Below, in pieces: positions 28,801 to 41,200 of a DNA stretch of 64,000 bases; positions within the stretch are counted from its first letter, which is position 1, and the number at the start of each line of letters is the position of its first letter. The notes beneath the pieces were generated by a model. The model was not told the origin of the DNA and ran no database searches. It saw only the letters and a list, made by a program, of their open reading frames with translations. Made by a program: the position numbers and the translations under genes. This DNA is from Gavia stellata (taxonomy: Eukaryota > Chordata > Aves > Gaviiformes > Gaviidae), in assembly GCF_030936135.1 (NCBI RefSeq), contig NC_082594.1, positions 126,084,668-126,148,667 on the forward strand, given 5' to 3'.

Positions 28801-31116
28801 CAGGGAAGGCTCTTTAGACTCGGACACTGAAAGGCACTGTACTCACTTCTTTTGAATTAATTCCTTGGGATCCTTCAGTGCTTCATCAAGACTCTCTCTT
28901 GCTCTGCTCTCCAGTATGTTTTTGTTTCTCCAGTGTTTGCACCTCAGCTGTGCCTTTTCCTTCTTCCGCTTCAGCTTCCTAGGGAAACACCTTCGTTCAA
29001 ACTTAACTTAGCAAGGCATTTATTACACTAGAAAAGTGAGCCTCCTTCTGGAGACATAACGGATTTTTCTTTGTAAGGGGAAATCTCTTTATGACTAAAA
29101 TTTTTAAGGCAAAACCTGACGAAGGCACAAGAAACTTCTATTTCTCAAGCATCAGCAAAACTAGCTTAACCATTCCCAACAGTTCATGAAGGATGTAAGC
29201 TATTGTACAATTCAGAAGTATTATTTAACAGGGCAAAACAAATGCACTCAGACCAAGGCCCACGTAGATTCAGCAGGACTTCAGAACCACAGCTGCCTTT
29301 GTGCTCAAAGACAATAAAAACCATTGCACTAAGAGATTCTTTTTCTTCCAAAAAACCAAAGGTGTGGGAAACCTAGTACTCAGCCCCCAATTACAAGAGA
29401 CATTTCAGAAATTCTAGAACTTGCTGATGGAAAAAATAAAATAAGGAACAATACCAACAAACCTTGGGAAAGAGTTGGCAGGTAGGTCTGTAAGCAAGCC
29501 AAGCATGACTACGGTTTGCACACTGTCAGAAGGTACTGCTGACACCTTTGGCCCATAGCAGCCAGGGTTCAGGTGGCCAAAGTATTTACAACATTTGGGA
29601 TAAAGGAATAGTTTTGGACAATTTTTAAAGACCGTTCTAATAGAAGAATATTTCTTGTATTCCCTCCTTAGTGGCTCCCCAATGTGACTCCCAAGGCATA
29701 CTTCAGAGACATTTGTTCTAAACCTAGTACTCTGAAGAAGTACTTCTAAGAAATTCACCATAAATATTAAGAGTACAATAAGCAACTTTAAACTAATGCA
29801 ATAAAAATAACAAGAAACATGTTTTTACAGTATAAAGCATTTCAATGTTAAAGTTTCTTTAGAGACATTAAGAAACACTAACAGGTGTCCAAGCTGATGA
29901 GGATAAATCTTGTCCAAGCCTTAGATGTTAAATTACAAAGAAACGCAGATCTCCTTGCAGCTGCAGGTGGGAACTTAAGCACCAATACATGTTAAATGGC
30001 ATGGGACACAGGCCCTTCTTTTATAACCTAGCTGAAAAGCGCATTACTTAAGCAACTGATCTGTGTCCACTTCCTTTGTGTGCCCCTCCTCTGATGTTTT
30101 AGAACTAGTTTAGGCTAACAGCAAGAAACATAGCTCATGAAAAAAAAAGAAAAAAATCGTTTATTTAGATGTTGACAGAAGTGTTACTATATAGAAAGTA
30201 AAAGAGGATTTATAAGTCACATTGTACTTGTTCTTTGGCTTAGGAGAAGTCATTCTGAGCTATGCTTGGCCCCCTGACAGTGAGGGACTGCCACAGTGAG
30301 GACTCCCAGATACCAACGCAGACTCCTACACTGAACGCTCAGTTACAGCGGGAAGCAAGCAGCATACACGGAAGTTACCACAACACACCCGCATTGATTT
30401 AAGTCCCACTTTTGATGGAAGAGTGTACTCCATCCTCTGAATTAAATTCAGTTTCAAAGTTGCAGCCATGGGAAACTGCCATGCTTGTGGGGATTACCTT
30501 CAGTTTCCAAGTTGTTTGGTCATAGTCAGTCAAGTGTGCTTCAATTTGTGAAGTACTGAGAGCTGGGAAAAGGCAAAACTTAACTGAAAAGGCCACACAT
30601 CCATTCCTGTTACCTTAATTCCAGAGCTCGTGAAGAATGTATTTTCTTTTTGGATTTCCACCCTCGCTGTCAAGAACAGCAAGAGCATCTAATTAATTCA
30701 CAGAATCACAGAATCACTAAGGTTGGAAAAGACCTGTAAGATCACCAAGTCCAACCATAAATTCCATCTCTTCGCAGCTGCCAACGGTTTCACTCACCAG
30801 CTCTTTGCCCTTAGCGTACTCCACCTCTCAGAGCCATCAGTTCACTGAAAAAAAAGACCAAGTCCATTCCCTTTCCTGTATGTTATTTATTATTAAAAGC
30901 ATAATCTTGAGTTTATGGACCTAAAATAATTTACCATGTTAGAAAGCAAATGCTCTTAATTCACAGTGTTCAAATTCAAACCACCTACCAAGCATGGACA
31001 CATGTTTATGTAACTGCACCAGTATTTTACCTTATATTGTTAAGTTTCATCTTCAGTTTCTCCTGACCAGACCCGGGCATCAGCAAAAGTTTATGTGTTC
31101 CCAAGTCACGAATGAT
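25880..31116 (-). pseudogene. Unidentified multi-exon gene, reading frame interrupted
   Basis: Exons on the minus strand, 5' to 3': 31031-31116, 30798-30844, 30614-30666, 28847-28978, 28028-28131, 27604-27657 (perhaps longer), 26466-26531, 25880-25999. All have GT and AG borders. The peptide is very basic in the middle (RALELRKLKRKKEKAQLR across one junction) and acidic near the end (TGPDTVEEEKGESTAERPE). The final exon ends VSRGKAGSSG and a stop. Exon 30798-30844 leaves the frame of its neighbours by one base. Exon 28028-28131 has an in-frame TAG at 28071-28073, with coding-like sequence after it (HVVERVASHMEG). The exon at 27604, if extended in its frame, meets TGA at 27715. Exon 28028-28131 ends in phase 1, which does not match the next exon. 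I do not recognise the family. It may be a decayed gene or suffer assembly errors. Its 5' end may be in the CpG island beside TAF13. Confidence 0.55.
30690..30768 (-). repeat. CR1 3'-end remnant, antisense
   Basis: About 75 bases match the reverse complement of the CR1 tail (CACAGAATCACTAAGGTTGG, then text ending AGTCCAACC). It lies in an intron of the unidentified minus-strand gene, between exons at 30614-30666 and 30798-30844. Such very short 3' copies are common for CR1. Confidence 0.85.
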
Positions 31117-31432
31117 CTGAAAGGGAAATTCCAGAATTCATTTGAGATCCTTTTTCCATAAAACCCTGTCACGAAGCAACCTGCAATCTTTCAACTTCTC
31201 AGTACCGGGGGGTGGGAAAAAAAAGCCCACTGATTTCCATGTGACACCCTAGTGCTATTTTTCCTAAAACGAAAGTCAGAAATTGAAATTAGTTTTGAGC
31301 TCATTAACAAAGGAAGAGCTCACTGGGGATATGGTAATCAACTTGGCCATAGTGGCAATGAAATAGTGGAGTTGAAGATCCCGAGGGCAGTGATGAAAGA
31401 GAGTAGCAGATCCTGGACTTCAGCTTACTCAG

Positions 31433-32556
31433 TGTCGTGGTTTAGTCCCAGCCGGACCAATCACCACACAGCCGCTCACTCACTCCCCTTCCTCAGCTGG
31501 ACAGGAGAGAGAAAATATGAGGAAAGGCTCATAGGTCGAGATAAGGACATAGGGAGATCACTCACCAATTACCATCATGGGCAAAATAGACTTGATGTGG
31601 GGAAATCAGTTTAATTTATTACCAATCAAAATCAGAGTAGGATAATGAGAAGTAAAACCAAATCTTAAAAAGCAACACCTTCCCCCCACCCCTCCCTTCT
31701 TCCCGGGCTCAACTTCACTCCCGATTTTCTACCTCCTCCCCCCGAGCGGCATAGGGGGACGGGGAATGGGGGTTGCGGTCAGTTCATCACACGTTGTTTC
31801 TGCCACTCCTTCCTCCTCACACTCTTCCCCTGCTCCAGCGTGGGGTCCCTCCCACAGGAGACAGTTCTCCACAAACTTCTCCAACGTGGGTCCTTCCCAC
31901 GGGCTGCAGTTCTTCACGAACTGTTCCAGCATGGGTCCGTTCCACGGGGTGGTCCTTCAGGAACAGACTGCTCCAGCGTGGGTCCCCCGCGGGATCGCAA
32001 GTCCTGCCAGCAAACCTGCCCCAGCGTGGGCTCCTCTCTCCACGGGTCCACAGGTCCTGCCAGGAGCCTGCTCCAGCATGGGCTTCCCATGGGGTCACAG
32101 CCTCCTTCGGGCATCCACCTGCTCCGGCGTGGGGTCCTCCCCGGGCTGCGGGTGGGTATCTGCTCCACCGTGGACCTCCATGGGCTGCAGGGGCACAGCC
32201 TGCCTCAGCATGGTCTTCACCACGGGCTGCAGGGGAATCTCTGCTCCGGAGCCTGGACCCTCTCCTCCCCCTCCTTCTTCACTGACCTTGGTGTCTGCAG
32301 AGTTGTTTCTCTCACATATTCTCACTCCTCTCTTCTCCAGCTGCCGTTTCCCACTTTTTCCCCCCCTTCTTAAATATGTTATCACAGAGGCGCTACCACT
32401 GTTGCTGATTAGCTCGGCCTTGGCCAGTGGCAGGTCCGTCTTGGAGCCGACTGGCATTGGCCCTATCAGACATAGGGGAAGTTTCTAGCAGCTTCTCACA
32501 GAAGCCACCCCTGTAGCCCCCCCGCTACCAAAACGCTGCCACGCAAACCCAATACA
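31433..32556 (+). mobile_element. Solo LTR of an avian endogenous retrovirus (ERVL-like), inside a CR1
   Basis: The element starts TGTCGTGGTTTAGTCC and ends ACCCAATACA. It is flanked by CTCAG on both sides (31428-31432 and 32557-32561). TG...CA ends with a 5-bp duplication point to class III. It shares its opening motif and internal minisatellite style with the LTR at 4211-6074. There is no internal region. Exact flanks suggest a moderate age. Long overlapping ORFs inside, up to 240 codons, arise from the minisatellite. Confidence 0.88.
31830..32260. repeat. Minisatellite inside the LTR
   Basis: Around seven to nine degenerate units of about 50-60 bp. Each is built on 'ctccagcgtgggtcc', then 'ttcccacgggctgcag', then a variable spacer. 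The same core (CTCCAGCRTGG) occurs in the minisatellite at 5280-5800. All three forward frames and the reverse frames stay open for long distances because the unit lacks stops. Confidence 0.8.
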
Positions 32557-33870
32557 CTCAGACAACGACTACATGGGATCACATAGAAGGAGGCTCTGAT
32601 GGGTAAAGGAGCTCAGGAAAGCTGGCAGGTCTTTAACAAGAGCATCCGCCAAGCACAAGAATGGGCCATCCTCATACTTGGGAAGACAAGCAGGCATACT
32701 AGGAGATCGATTTGGCTGAACTGTGAACCTGTGATGGAGCTCCAACATAAAAAGGCAGCGTATAGGAGGTGGAAAGAGGGACAGGCTACCAAGGAGGAAT
32801 TTAGAAACTTTCCCCAAGTGTGTAGGGATGGTGTGAGGAAAGCCAGAACTCAGCTGCAGCTGAGACTTGTCAAGGACGTCAAGGACAACCCGAACTTCTA
32901 CAGTTACACTGGTAGTAAAAAGCTGAACATGGGAAATGTAGGGCTGTTGCTGAGTGGAGTGGGTCATACATCCCAATATCTCTGCTTGTCTTTACCAAAA
33001 AGGTCTCACAGGCCTTTGAAATATGCAAAAGGGTTCAGGAGGAGAGCTGCCAGCAATGGATGAGGGTTAAGCTAGGGATTACTCAAAAGAGCCGGACCCT
33101 TACAAGTCCATGAGACCTGACAGGCTACATCTGAGGGTGCTGAGAGAGCTGGCTGATGTCCTTGCAAGGTGGAGGTCCCTGATGACTGGAAGAAAGCAAA
33201 TCTTGCACCCACCTTCAAAGATGCTAAAAGAACAATCCAGGGAACTCCAGGTTCAGCCATCCTTACCTCTGTCCCGGGGAAAATCATGGGGTGAGTTATC
33301 TTGGAACATATTTCTGGGCATGTGAAAGAGAAGAAAGGATTTGGAGACTGCGTGAATTTACCAAGGGTAAATCATGCCTGACCAGCTTGACTACCTTCTA
33401 TGATAAAATGACTGGATTTTTGTATGAGGGGAGAATAGGAGATGTCATATACCCCAAATTTAGCAAGTCTTTTCACACTGTCTCCTGCATTAGTCTTGTA
33501 TCCAAATTAGGACATTACAGTCTGGATAAGTGCACAACTAGATCAGTAAAAACTGGTTGGATAATTGGGCTTCGAGGGTCGTAGTTAGTGGGTCATATTC
33601 TACCTGCATGGCAGTCGCAAGTGGAACACTGCACGGGCCTATGCTGGGATGTGTCCGGTTTAACATCTTTACGAGAGATCTGGAGGAGGGGAGGAGGTGC
33701 ATTCCTGCCGAATGTACACATGGTACCAAACCAGGGGGGAACAGCGGGCACGCTCGAGGGCAGGGCTGCCATTTAGAGGGACTTGGGAGAGCTGCAGGAA
33801 AGGGCTGACAGCAACCTTATGAAATTCAACAACTGCAAGTCTCGCTCAAGGGAAGGAAGAGCCCCCGGCA

Positions 33871-34390
33871 ACCTCACAGGCCAGGGACTGACTGACTGGG
33901 AAAAGGCAACCTTTCTGACCTCATGGCTGACCCTTTTTTAAGCAGGGGAATAAACCAGACACCTCCCGAGTTCCCTTTTAAACCAAATTATCCCGACCTG
34001 ACAACCTAGCAACAATGAGTGTAATATACAGACTTGGGGAGAGTCACCAAATCTATCTCGGAGTAATTCCTTTGTGCCACAGCTTCAGCCTGGAAGAACC
34101 ACAACTTTTTTGCTGGGGGGAGAGAGGCAGCAGCCCAGCCGGGGCGCGGGGACCTCCCCGGGCCTACCCCTGCCTCTCCTGCCGTTCATCAGACCGCTCC
34201 TCGGGCAAGGAGAGCGCGGGGTTGTCTCCACTGGGAAGCGGTCACACAGCAGGGTGGTTTCCGTAGGCAGAGAGCTGAACCAAAAACCAGGGTCCACACC
34301 TACCCGGGAGAACTAGACCTTTTCCCCTGAAGAAAACACGCTGTATTAAAATCCTCCTGACAGCAAAGCAGCCGAAAAGGCCGCCGGCCT
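33871..34390. other. Intergenic, upstream of the TAF13 CpG island
   Basis: Unassigned sequence with no recognised repeat or gene. GC content rises rapidly from about 34120 toward the island. Confidence 0.4.
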
Positions 34391-35080
34391 CGCACGCAAC
34401 AACCGCAGTCAGCTTTGTGCTTCAGCGGCCCCGCTCCCCGGAGGAGGCGGCAGCACCTTCTCTACCGCAGAGCAGCCGTTTACCTCAGAGAAACCCGCGC
34501 CACAGCCGGCCTCGCTCCGCGGGGACGGAGGGGCCTCAGCCGTCCCGGCCGCCGCCCCGTGCGGGGGGAGCGGGCCCAGGGAAGCGGGGAGGGCCCCGGC
34601 GCCCGCAATCCACCGGGGAGCGCAGCCGCGAGCGGAAGCTCAGGACGGGACGGAGCCGCCCTCCGCCGTACCACAACATGGCGGCCTCCGCGGCAGCGCG
34701 CGGCTGAGGAAGCGGAAGCTCTTCCGCCCCGCCCGGAAGCGCCCGCCGGGGTCTGGCGGCCATGGCTGACGAAGAGGAGGACGCGCCGGTGAGTGGCGGG
34801 GCTCGGGGAACGCCGAACGGGACGCGCCGGCCCACGTCCCAGCCGCAGCCGGGCAGCCCTCGTGTACCGCGGGGCGGGCGGCCCAGGCCGCGCCCCGAGC
34901 CGGGGCTGGGGCGGGAGGGGAGCGGGAAGCGAAGGGCACACCCCACCCCCCCACCCCCCCCCCCCGCCGCTGACGGCGGCCTCCCCTTCCCTGTGCCCGT
35001 CTAGTTTGAGGAGGACGCGGAGGAGGCCGGCGGGGGCCTGGACGGCGGGCAAGGCAAGAGGAAGAGGCTGTTCTCCAAAG
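34390..35080. promoter_or_regulatory. CpG island, TAF13 promoter, possibly bidirectional
   Basis: Dense CpG sequence covers TAF13 exon 1 and exon 2. On the minus strand a GTAAAC donor-like site near 34484-34489 follows open GC-rich sequence. A non-coding or short coding first exon of the minus-strand gene at 25880-31116 could therefore begin here, but no first exon of that gene could be settled. Confidence 0.6.
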
Positions 35081-36764
35081 AACGTGAGTCGAGCCGGGTC
35101 AGAAACCCCTGCCAGCGCTGACGGGTCTCCCTGCGGCTTCTAAGGACGGTGTCCTTCCCCCAGACACAGCTGAAACTCTGAGGCGGCAGCTATAGAGTTC
35201 CAAAACTCAGTTTTCTGTAGCAAAACAGTGGCTTTCATTCAGCGCCCTGGCTGAAAGCGCAGAAAGCTGTCGTGTAGCCCCCCCAAAAATATTGCTGAAG
35301 CATCCTCTGAACCTAACTGCCAAAAGTCAATCACACTGTCAGTGTTCAGTATTTGGTAGGCGAAATGCATGTTTAGTCTGTCATCAGACCTGCTTTTCTG
35401 TATGTACAGCACTAAGCTTTTGTTGGCTTCTGTCTCCCTGCTTATTTCCCATACGTTTGCTCAGGAACTCTCCTGCCAACAGACAAGAGTGCCACCCCGC
35501 TGCGTGAATACGCAGGCTGGTGAGCTGTAACTAGATGTGTTGCTGACAGTGCTGAATGAATGAAAGAAGCCTCACGCTGAGTGTTTATTTCTGCAGTAAG
35601 GTGCATGATGTATGGATTCGGGGATGACCAGAACCCTTACACAGAATCAGTGGACATTCTTGAGGACCTGGTAATAGAGTTTATCACAGAAATGGTAAGT
35701 CAGCTCTAGACAGCATGGTCAAAACATCCTCAGTAAGACTTTAGTCTTCTGAAGGTTAATACGTCTGACTCAAATACTGCATTATCCCAGGCCCAAAACT
35801 CTGATGCTAGTAGGAAAAAGCTAAACTTAAGACTTTGCCCTTCCAAGATTAAGGCAAAATTCATGCATCTTGCTCCCTGTGGACTTAGAACAGCGTCTGA
35901 AGTCCTTAAGTAGCAGTTAGATTAGTACTGGGGGGGCAGAATACACGGCTGACTTTGGGGTTCACTGTGCCATCACTATTACGTGCAGCTGACAAAAGAC
36001 AAGACTCCGCTTTAAAAGTCTGTTGACTTTTGGTGTACTCCCAGTGTCTTTACATGGATAGGAACGTAGCTCTGCGCTACAAACAAAATGCAAGCTTCTG
36101 GGGCCTGAAGCCATCACTCTTCCAGCCGTTTGGATACTGCTTGAAATTTTTTTTTTTGAAAAAGGTTATTCCTACTGTTTGTGGATCCCCTTTACTTTTG
36201 AAAGGTTGGCCTTGCCTTCCCTCGTCAAAATACCCTAAACTGTCCCGTGATACAGGTACTTCACGTTGCTTCCAAGTTCTGCCCGATGCTGTTCACCTTC
36301 AAGCAGGCTGCGTGTCCTACATTTAATCTGCCTTTAGCTTTGATGCCATTACTGTTATGTGTGTATAGTGGTATGTGCTGGGTGTAAGTGACAGACAGCT
36401 GGGGACAGCAGAGCAACAGTAAGTCCATGATTTACTGGGAAGTTCTCTTGTCAGTAGGATGGCGGTGCCCAGATCCTGCAATTGCTTACTTTTTGATTAT
36501 AAAATTACAGGAAATAAAGTGGAATTGAGAGCTTAAAAGAAATTAAGGGGCAAAGGAACCCTGCTGATTTTCCTCTTTTCCTCTAACAAACAGACGCACA
36601 AGGCCATGTCAATTGGGCGGCAGGGTCGCGTACAGGTCGAGGACATTGTCTTTCTCATTCGCAAGGACCCGCGGAAGTTTGCCAGAGTTAAAGACCTCCT
36701 AACTATGAATGAAGAACTGAAACGAGCCAGAAAGGCCTTTGATGAAGCTAACTACGGATCTTGA
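34762..36764 (+). CDS. TAF13: TFIID subunit TAF13 (histone-fold protein)
   Basis: A TBP-associated factor of TFIID that pairs with TAF11 through a histone fold, acting in RNA polymerase II initiation in the nucleus. Four exons: 34762-34788, 35005-35083, 35597-35694, 36594-36764. They total 375 nt, 124 aa, the same length as human TAF13. The N-terminus (MADEEEDAPFEEDAEEAGGG) is acidic as in human. The histone-fold part (KRKRLFSKELRCMMYGFGDD, EDLVIEFITEMTHKAMSIG, VQVEDIVFLIRKDPRKFARV) agrees with the human sequence as I remember it. It ends FDEANYGS. Introns are GT-AG and phases agree. The gene has introns and a CpG promoter, so it is not a retrocopy. Confidence 0.98.
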
Positions 36765-37177
36765 TTCTGTGTGTGGGCTGCATTGGGGCATTACGTGGGC
36801 ACCTGCCCAAAAGGAAGGAACATCACGCATGTTGTTTGGAGGCATTATTCAGGACAGAGGTCACTGCTGGGCTGTCTGCCCTCACTCCCCGCCTTTTCTG
36901 AAAAGTATTCAAGCAGCTGAATGTTATCTGATTGTATGTGGTATACTTATGTATTTTTATACCATTTTATGAAATGAGAAAAGAGCTCTAAAGATTCTTG
37001 TAATGGCAGGAAGTCTGTTTGAAGTAGAACTATGTTGAATCAGACATCTAGAGGGCTAATGATGGGTGATTCTCACTGTGACAGGAAACCTAGAAAATGG
37101 ATCTTGGTTAACTGGACAAAGTCTCTAAGGCCAAACTACTATAGAAGTTCTGGTCTTTGCTCTGTATATGTTCTTTG

Positions 37178-37183
37178 AATAAA
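37178..37183 (+). terminator. Polyadenylation signal of TAF13
   Basis: AATAAA 413 bases after the TAF13 stop, followed by a GT-rich stretch (TTTTAAGTTTGTG), as expected for a cleavage site. Confidence 0.7.
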
Positions 37184-37189
37184 ATGTTT

Positions 37190-38223
37190 TAAGTTTGTGC
37201 CCACTCCTCATAACTAAATTTACATTGACCAATTCAAACAAGGTGCATAATACAGATTCTTTTCACACTGAATTGGCTAGGAAGGTTATTTTTTCTTCTG
37301 TCCCACTGGGCACAGCTCTTTTGTTTTTTACCAACATTAAGCCTAGGAAACTGAAGCTAACCTATTCCAGATTTACTTGCACTTACAGCCTTTCCTTACC
37401 CCTGTTAGGCAGGTGCTCTACAATAAAGCAGAGTCCTGGTTTTCATCCTGAGACAAGTTTTTCTTAATATTTCCTGGTGATCCTGATCTTGGGACCTCAT
37501 TACAAGCAAGAACCTGGCAGAAAGCACTAACCCCATTGCTTGTTCTAACATTATTTCATTAGTACATGTTGGAGTAGCTGCGCCTTACATTGCCAAGCAG
37601 GCAGAAATTGCACTTACACTGAAAAGATTTCAGGACTGTGAGAAACATGTTCACCTGTCAGGAGTTTACTATTGCAGGCCACAGCTCCGCTTTCCTCTGT
37701 TTCTGGAGCAGCTCAGAGGCAGTAGGTTCAGTTAACTCCTCATTTCAGGACAAGGATAACATGCTGAACAGTGATAATACTGGAAGTCAAGGCTGTCCCC
37801 TATACAAGCAGCACGGAGGGAAGGGTGTAAGACTGCTTCCTTAGAAAAGTGACAGCAAGTCTTTTGTCCTAAGCAGCAGTAAGTGATCAGCTGCAGCCTT
37901 CCACCATGGATGGTAACTATTTGCACTGTGGATTTGACAGCAGCACTTAACGTGTGGTCGAGCAATAGAGAAGGAACATGGAGTAAGGGTAACTCAAAGT
38001 CACTGTTCCTGGACAAGGCTAGGTGGAAGGATGAAGACTATTCAGCTGTTTGGAACACCCTTCCATAAAAAAACCCCAAAACTGTTTTACAAAAATATAA
38101 TAAAATAGTTGCTGCTTTCGTAGCAGAATTCAGTGTGTGAGTTACCCAAGACGCCATTAAGGTTTTACTTAAGAAAAACATAAATGGAATGAATTGACCT
38201 CTTTCGTCCTTGCAAGCCCAGGC
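37190..38223. other. Intergenic between TAF13 and NEPRO
   Basis: The two genes converge here. No gene or repeat family was recognised. A 19-base string at 37425-37443 also occurs near 25621-25639. Confidence 0.45.
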
Positions 38224-41200
38224 TCAGACACCCATTGCTGCAAAAATAGAATCAATATCCACATTCTCAGTAGCTTCTTCCCACACAGGGCCAGGGCTTC
38301 CTTCCAGCAGCCACCGCTTAGGGGTCTCTGCAGTGCTTAGTTTGACAGAGCCTGTATCAGCATTGGAACGTCCTTCCTGACTTGGAGGCCCATCCTGGTG
38401 AGCTGGGAAGATGAGTGATGCGCTGTTCTCACAGACCCCAAAAAGCTCAGAAGGTTTTTGTCGAACAGTCTTCAGAGTTCTCTTCAAGCGCACGGATGAT
38501 TTGATCCTCCTTCGGCAGAACCGTGCCCCGCGGTACTGCTTTAGCCAGCGTGCATTTTGTGACCCGTAGAGGAGGTATTTACGGACAGATGTTTTGACAC
38601 AGCACAGTTTTTTCTTCAAGCTTAAAGGGAGGAAGGTGCACAAAACATAACTTTATCAGCTGCTGAAGTATTAATCCGTTTGGGGTTTGGAGAGATTTGG
38701 TTATTAGCCTTCTCTACCATTTTCCTTGTCATACCAAGGAGATACAACAGCACCTTGTAGAACAGTAGCCAGGGCATTCTGAAGAAAGACAACACCCCTT
38801 GCATCATGTAATCATTACCGTTAAACACGCACATGATTTAAGTTGCATTTTCATCCTCCCTCGTATTTGTGCTTTTTTTAGACTTTTAAATCCTTTCACA
38901 AATGACTGAAGCTAAACGGAATGTTCATGTCAGACCACCCAGTAACCTGAACTAGTCATCCCATCCGAGTTTAAAAAGAATGGATTAGACCACTGCATTT
39001 CTCTACACTGTAGCAAAATACATATTAAAGTGTAACGTGTCAGATCCAGAAACCCCACACTCATGCAAAGTTACCTGCATCCTTGAGCCTCCACATGGTG
39101 CAGCCGGTTGCTTTTCAACAACTTGTTACGCAGAAAATAAGCTTCCGATTTGAATTTGTTGCCTTTGCACCACAAAATAGCTTTTCTGAGTGCCTCTGAC
39201 AGTTCCCCAAACGACGTAGCTGTTTGGACCATCTGTACAAGAGATCCAGCATACTGCGATTTTGCTATACGAGAGGAAAGTGAGGCTGACTTTGTTTTAA
39301 AAGGTATTGATGCAATGCTTATACCCTGAAACAAAGAATAAAAGCAGCAGTTAGTCTTTTAAAAACGTGATATGCCTGATCCTCTCTGCTGGAGAGGAGC
39401 AGAGCACTGAGGTTTTTGTGAGAATATTCCATATTTCCTAAGAAGAAAGTGGAAGAGCAGTCTTGTTTTGTGGAATACAAAAAGAAGAGGCAGATAATTC
39501 AAATTGGTATTCCTGTCTACTACTGGCATGCTCTCTGGTTGTTTCACTTGACATACCAACAAACGGTCACATTCATAAGCAGAAATTAATAGTGATTTTC
39601 AGTGCAAAGCTTCCATGCCAACTTGGGTTGTCAGACAGGCAAAAATAAGGCAGGGAAAGGGAACATTTTGAATCAGGAATATCATGTTTTGAGTGTTAGG
39701 GTCTTTAAAGTTAAAAAAAGTATAAAATGGTGCCATACAAACCTGTTGTGTTAGAGGTCTGGATGGTCTAAGTAAGCTCTTCACATCAAACCCCAGGTGC
39801 TGCCCTATAAAAAGAGAGGAGAGTTCCTATTATGAAGTAAAGACAGTTTTAAGGCTTTGCACAGACATCACAGTGGTTTGCCCTGCTGAGCTCTCAGATC
39901 TCCTGCTGTCTCAGCAGACTCAACATTTCCAGGCAAACTCAAGGCGACTACACTTATCTCGCACGGCAGCTGGCAGGGGATGAAGAGGATGCAGAGATTT
40001 ACAAATGGCTGCAAAGGAGATCTTAACGGGTAAAAGCTTCACGCAAACACCTGGATGCTTGCAGTCACTGGCCTGACTGCAGGGGAAGACTTGGGCACAG
40101 CCCAGAACCAGCAAGCACAGGGTACTTGCATCCTGTACGTACAACTGTATCTACTCGTGTACGGACTGCAGACAGTGCTCTTAGCTTCCCTCACTATCCT
40201 TGGGCCCCATCTATGCAGAAGCAGGAAAATACAAATAACTATTTACAGGACCTGTATACTGCATTCATTACCTGCTTCTCTCCAGGCTGTACCATCTTTA
40301 AAAAAAAAAAAAAGCACCCTCACAATACTGACTTTATCCACAGCTTTATAAAGGCAAGGGTACATGCAGCATTCTCCTCCTCTTCCAAGGACAGGAGAGG
40401 GGAGTTTGTACTAGACCCACGCTCTGTGGGTAGTAGAAGTCCTTGGCTCTGTTGGACAGAAGCTGCGGTCAGTCTCCGAGACGTCCGAAATCAGTAGCAC
40501 TGTGGCACAAGGCTTTACCTCTGCTGGCTCTGGTCACTAGAACTGGCTCTCCGATGTCCACAGGGAACGGGATGCTACAGTTCTTCACAGCACTCGTGCA
40601 GGTCGCGACATTTCTCTTTTTCCCAGCCTCTGACACTGCCTCTGGCATTGTTGGGAAGAGCTGCTTCAGCCAGCTGGTAGGTTTTTTTACTGTAAGCATT
40701 CTAGACTTTTGCTTCTTCACCTCAGAAGGTATGTTAACTCCAAGGAAGTTACTGATATCAGAAGGGAAGGTAAACCCCTTGACATAAGGCATCTGTTGGG
40801 TCTCAGATACCAGCTGAAGTGATGTTGACAACACACCATACAAGGACATGAGGTTCTGCAATACACACCTGTACTGAATCCTGAAGAGAAAAGACAGAAA
40901 GGTATGGAGTCTCCTTTAGCACAACCTTGTGCTCGCTGAACAACTACCTTCAGCTCAAGCAGAAGAGGTGGCGGAAGAGATTCCAAGCTGCCCTTTCCCT
41001 ATTTCCCCTCCATACAAGCTTATCTTCTTACACTCATCACCACACTTTACCTTAATGTTAGTCTGAGCTTTAAGGAACTGTTCAAGATCAGAATGCAGGA
41101 GTGACTTGACTAGTAAATCCCTGATCAGGAGCCCCTCTGCTTCCCTACAGCTTTGCTGAGTGCCACACCTGGGACTCATCAGGTTCTCACACCACATCCA

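Larger units (their letters stand above)
31290..33870 (+). mobile_element. CR1 LINE split by an LTR insertion
   Basis: Two plus-strand CR1 ORF2 pieces flank the LTR at 31433-32556. The left piece (about 31290-31432) encodes the end of the endonuclease domain (EIVELKIPRA). The right piece (from 32562) continues with the linker and reverse transcriptase (HKKAAYRRWKEGQATKEEF, FRNFPQVCRDGVRKARTQL, MRPDRLHLRVLRELADVL). The order of the two pieces and the 5-bp duplication CTCAG at the LTR borders show that the LTR inserted into an existing CR1. The reverse transcriptase frame is broken by several frame changes and an internal deletion around 33580-33600. The CR1 3' tail is missing. It is an old, dead copy, older than the LTR. 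Confidence 0.85.

Noticed and set aside
31766-32488. A 240-codon ORF and several overlapping ORFs
   Set aside because: They come from a stop-free minisatellite unit inside a solo LTR; all frames are open.
38622-38834. A minus-strand ORF with MPWLLFYKVLLYLLG flanked by splice-like sites, faintly like the missing NEPRO segment
   Set aside because: It lies between the last two NEPRO exons, so its order is wrong, and the resemblance needs a gap. Probably chance.
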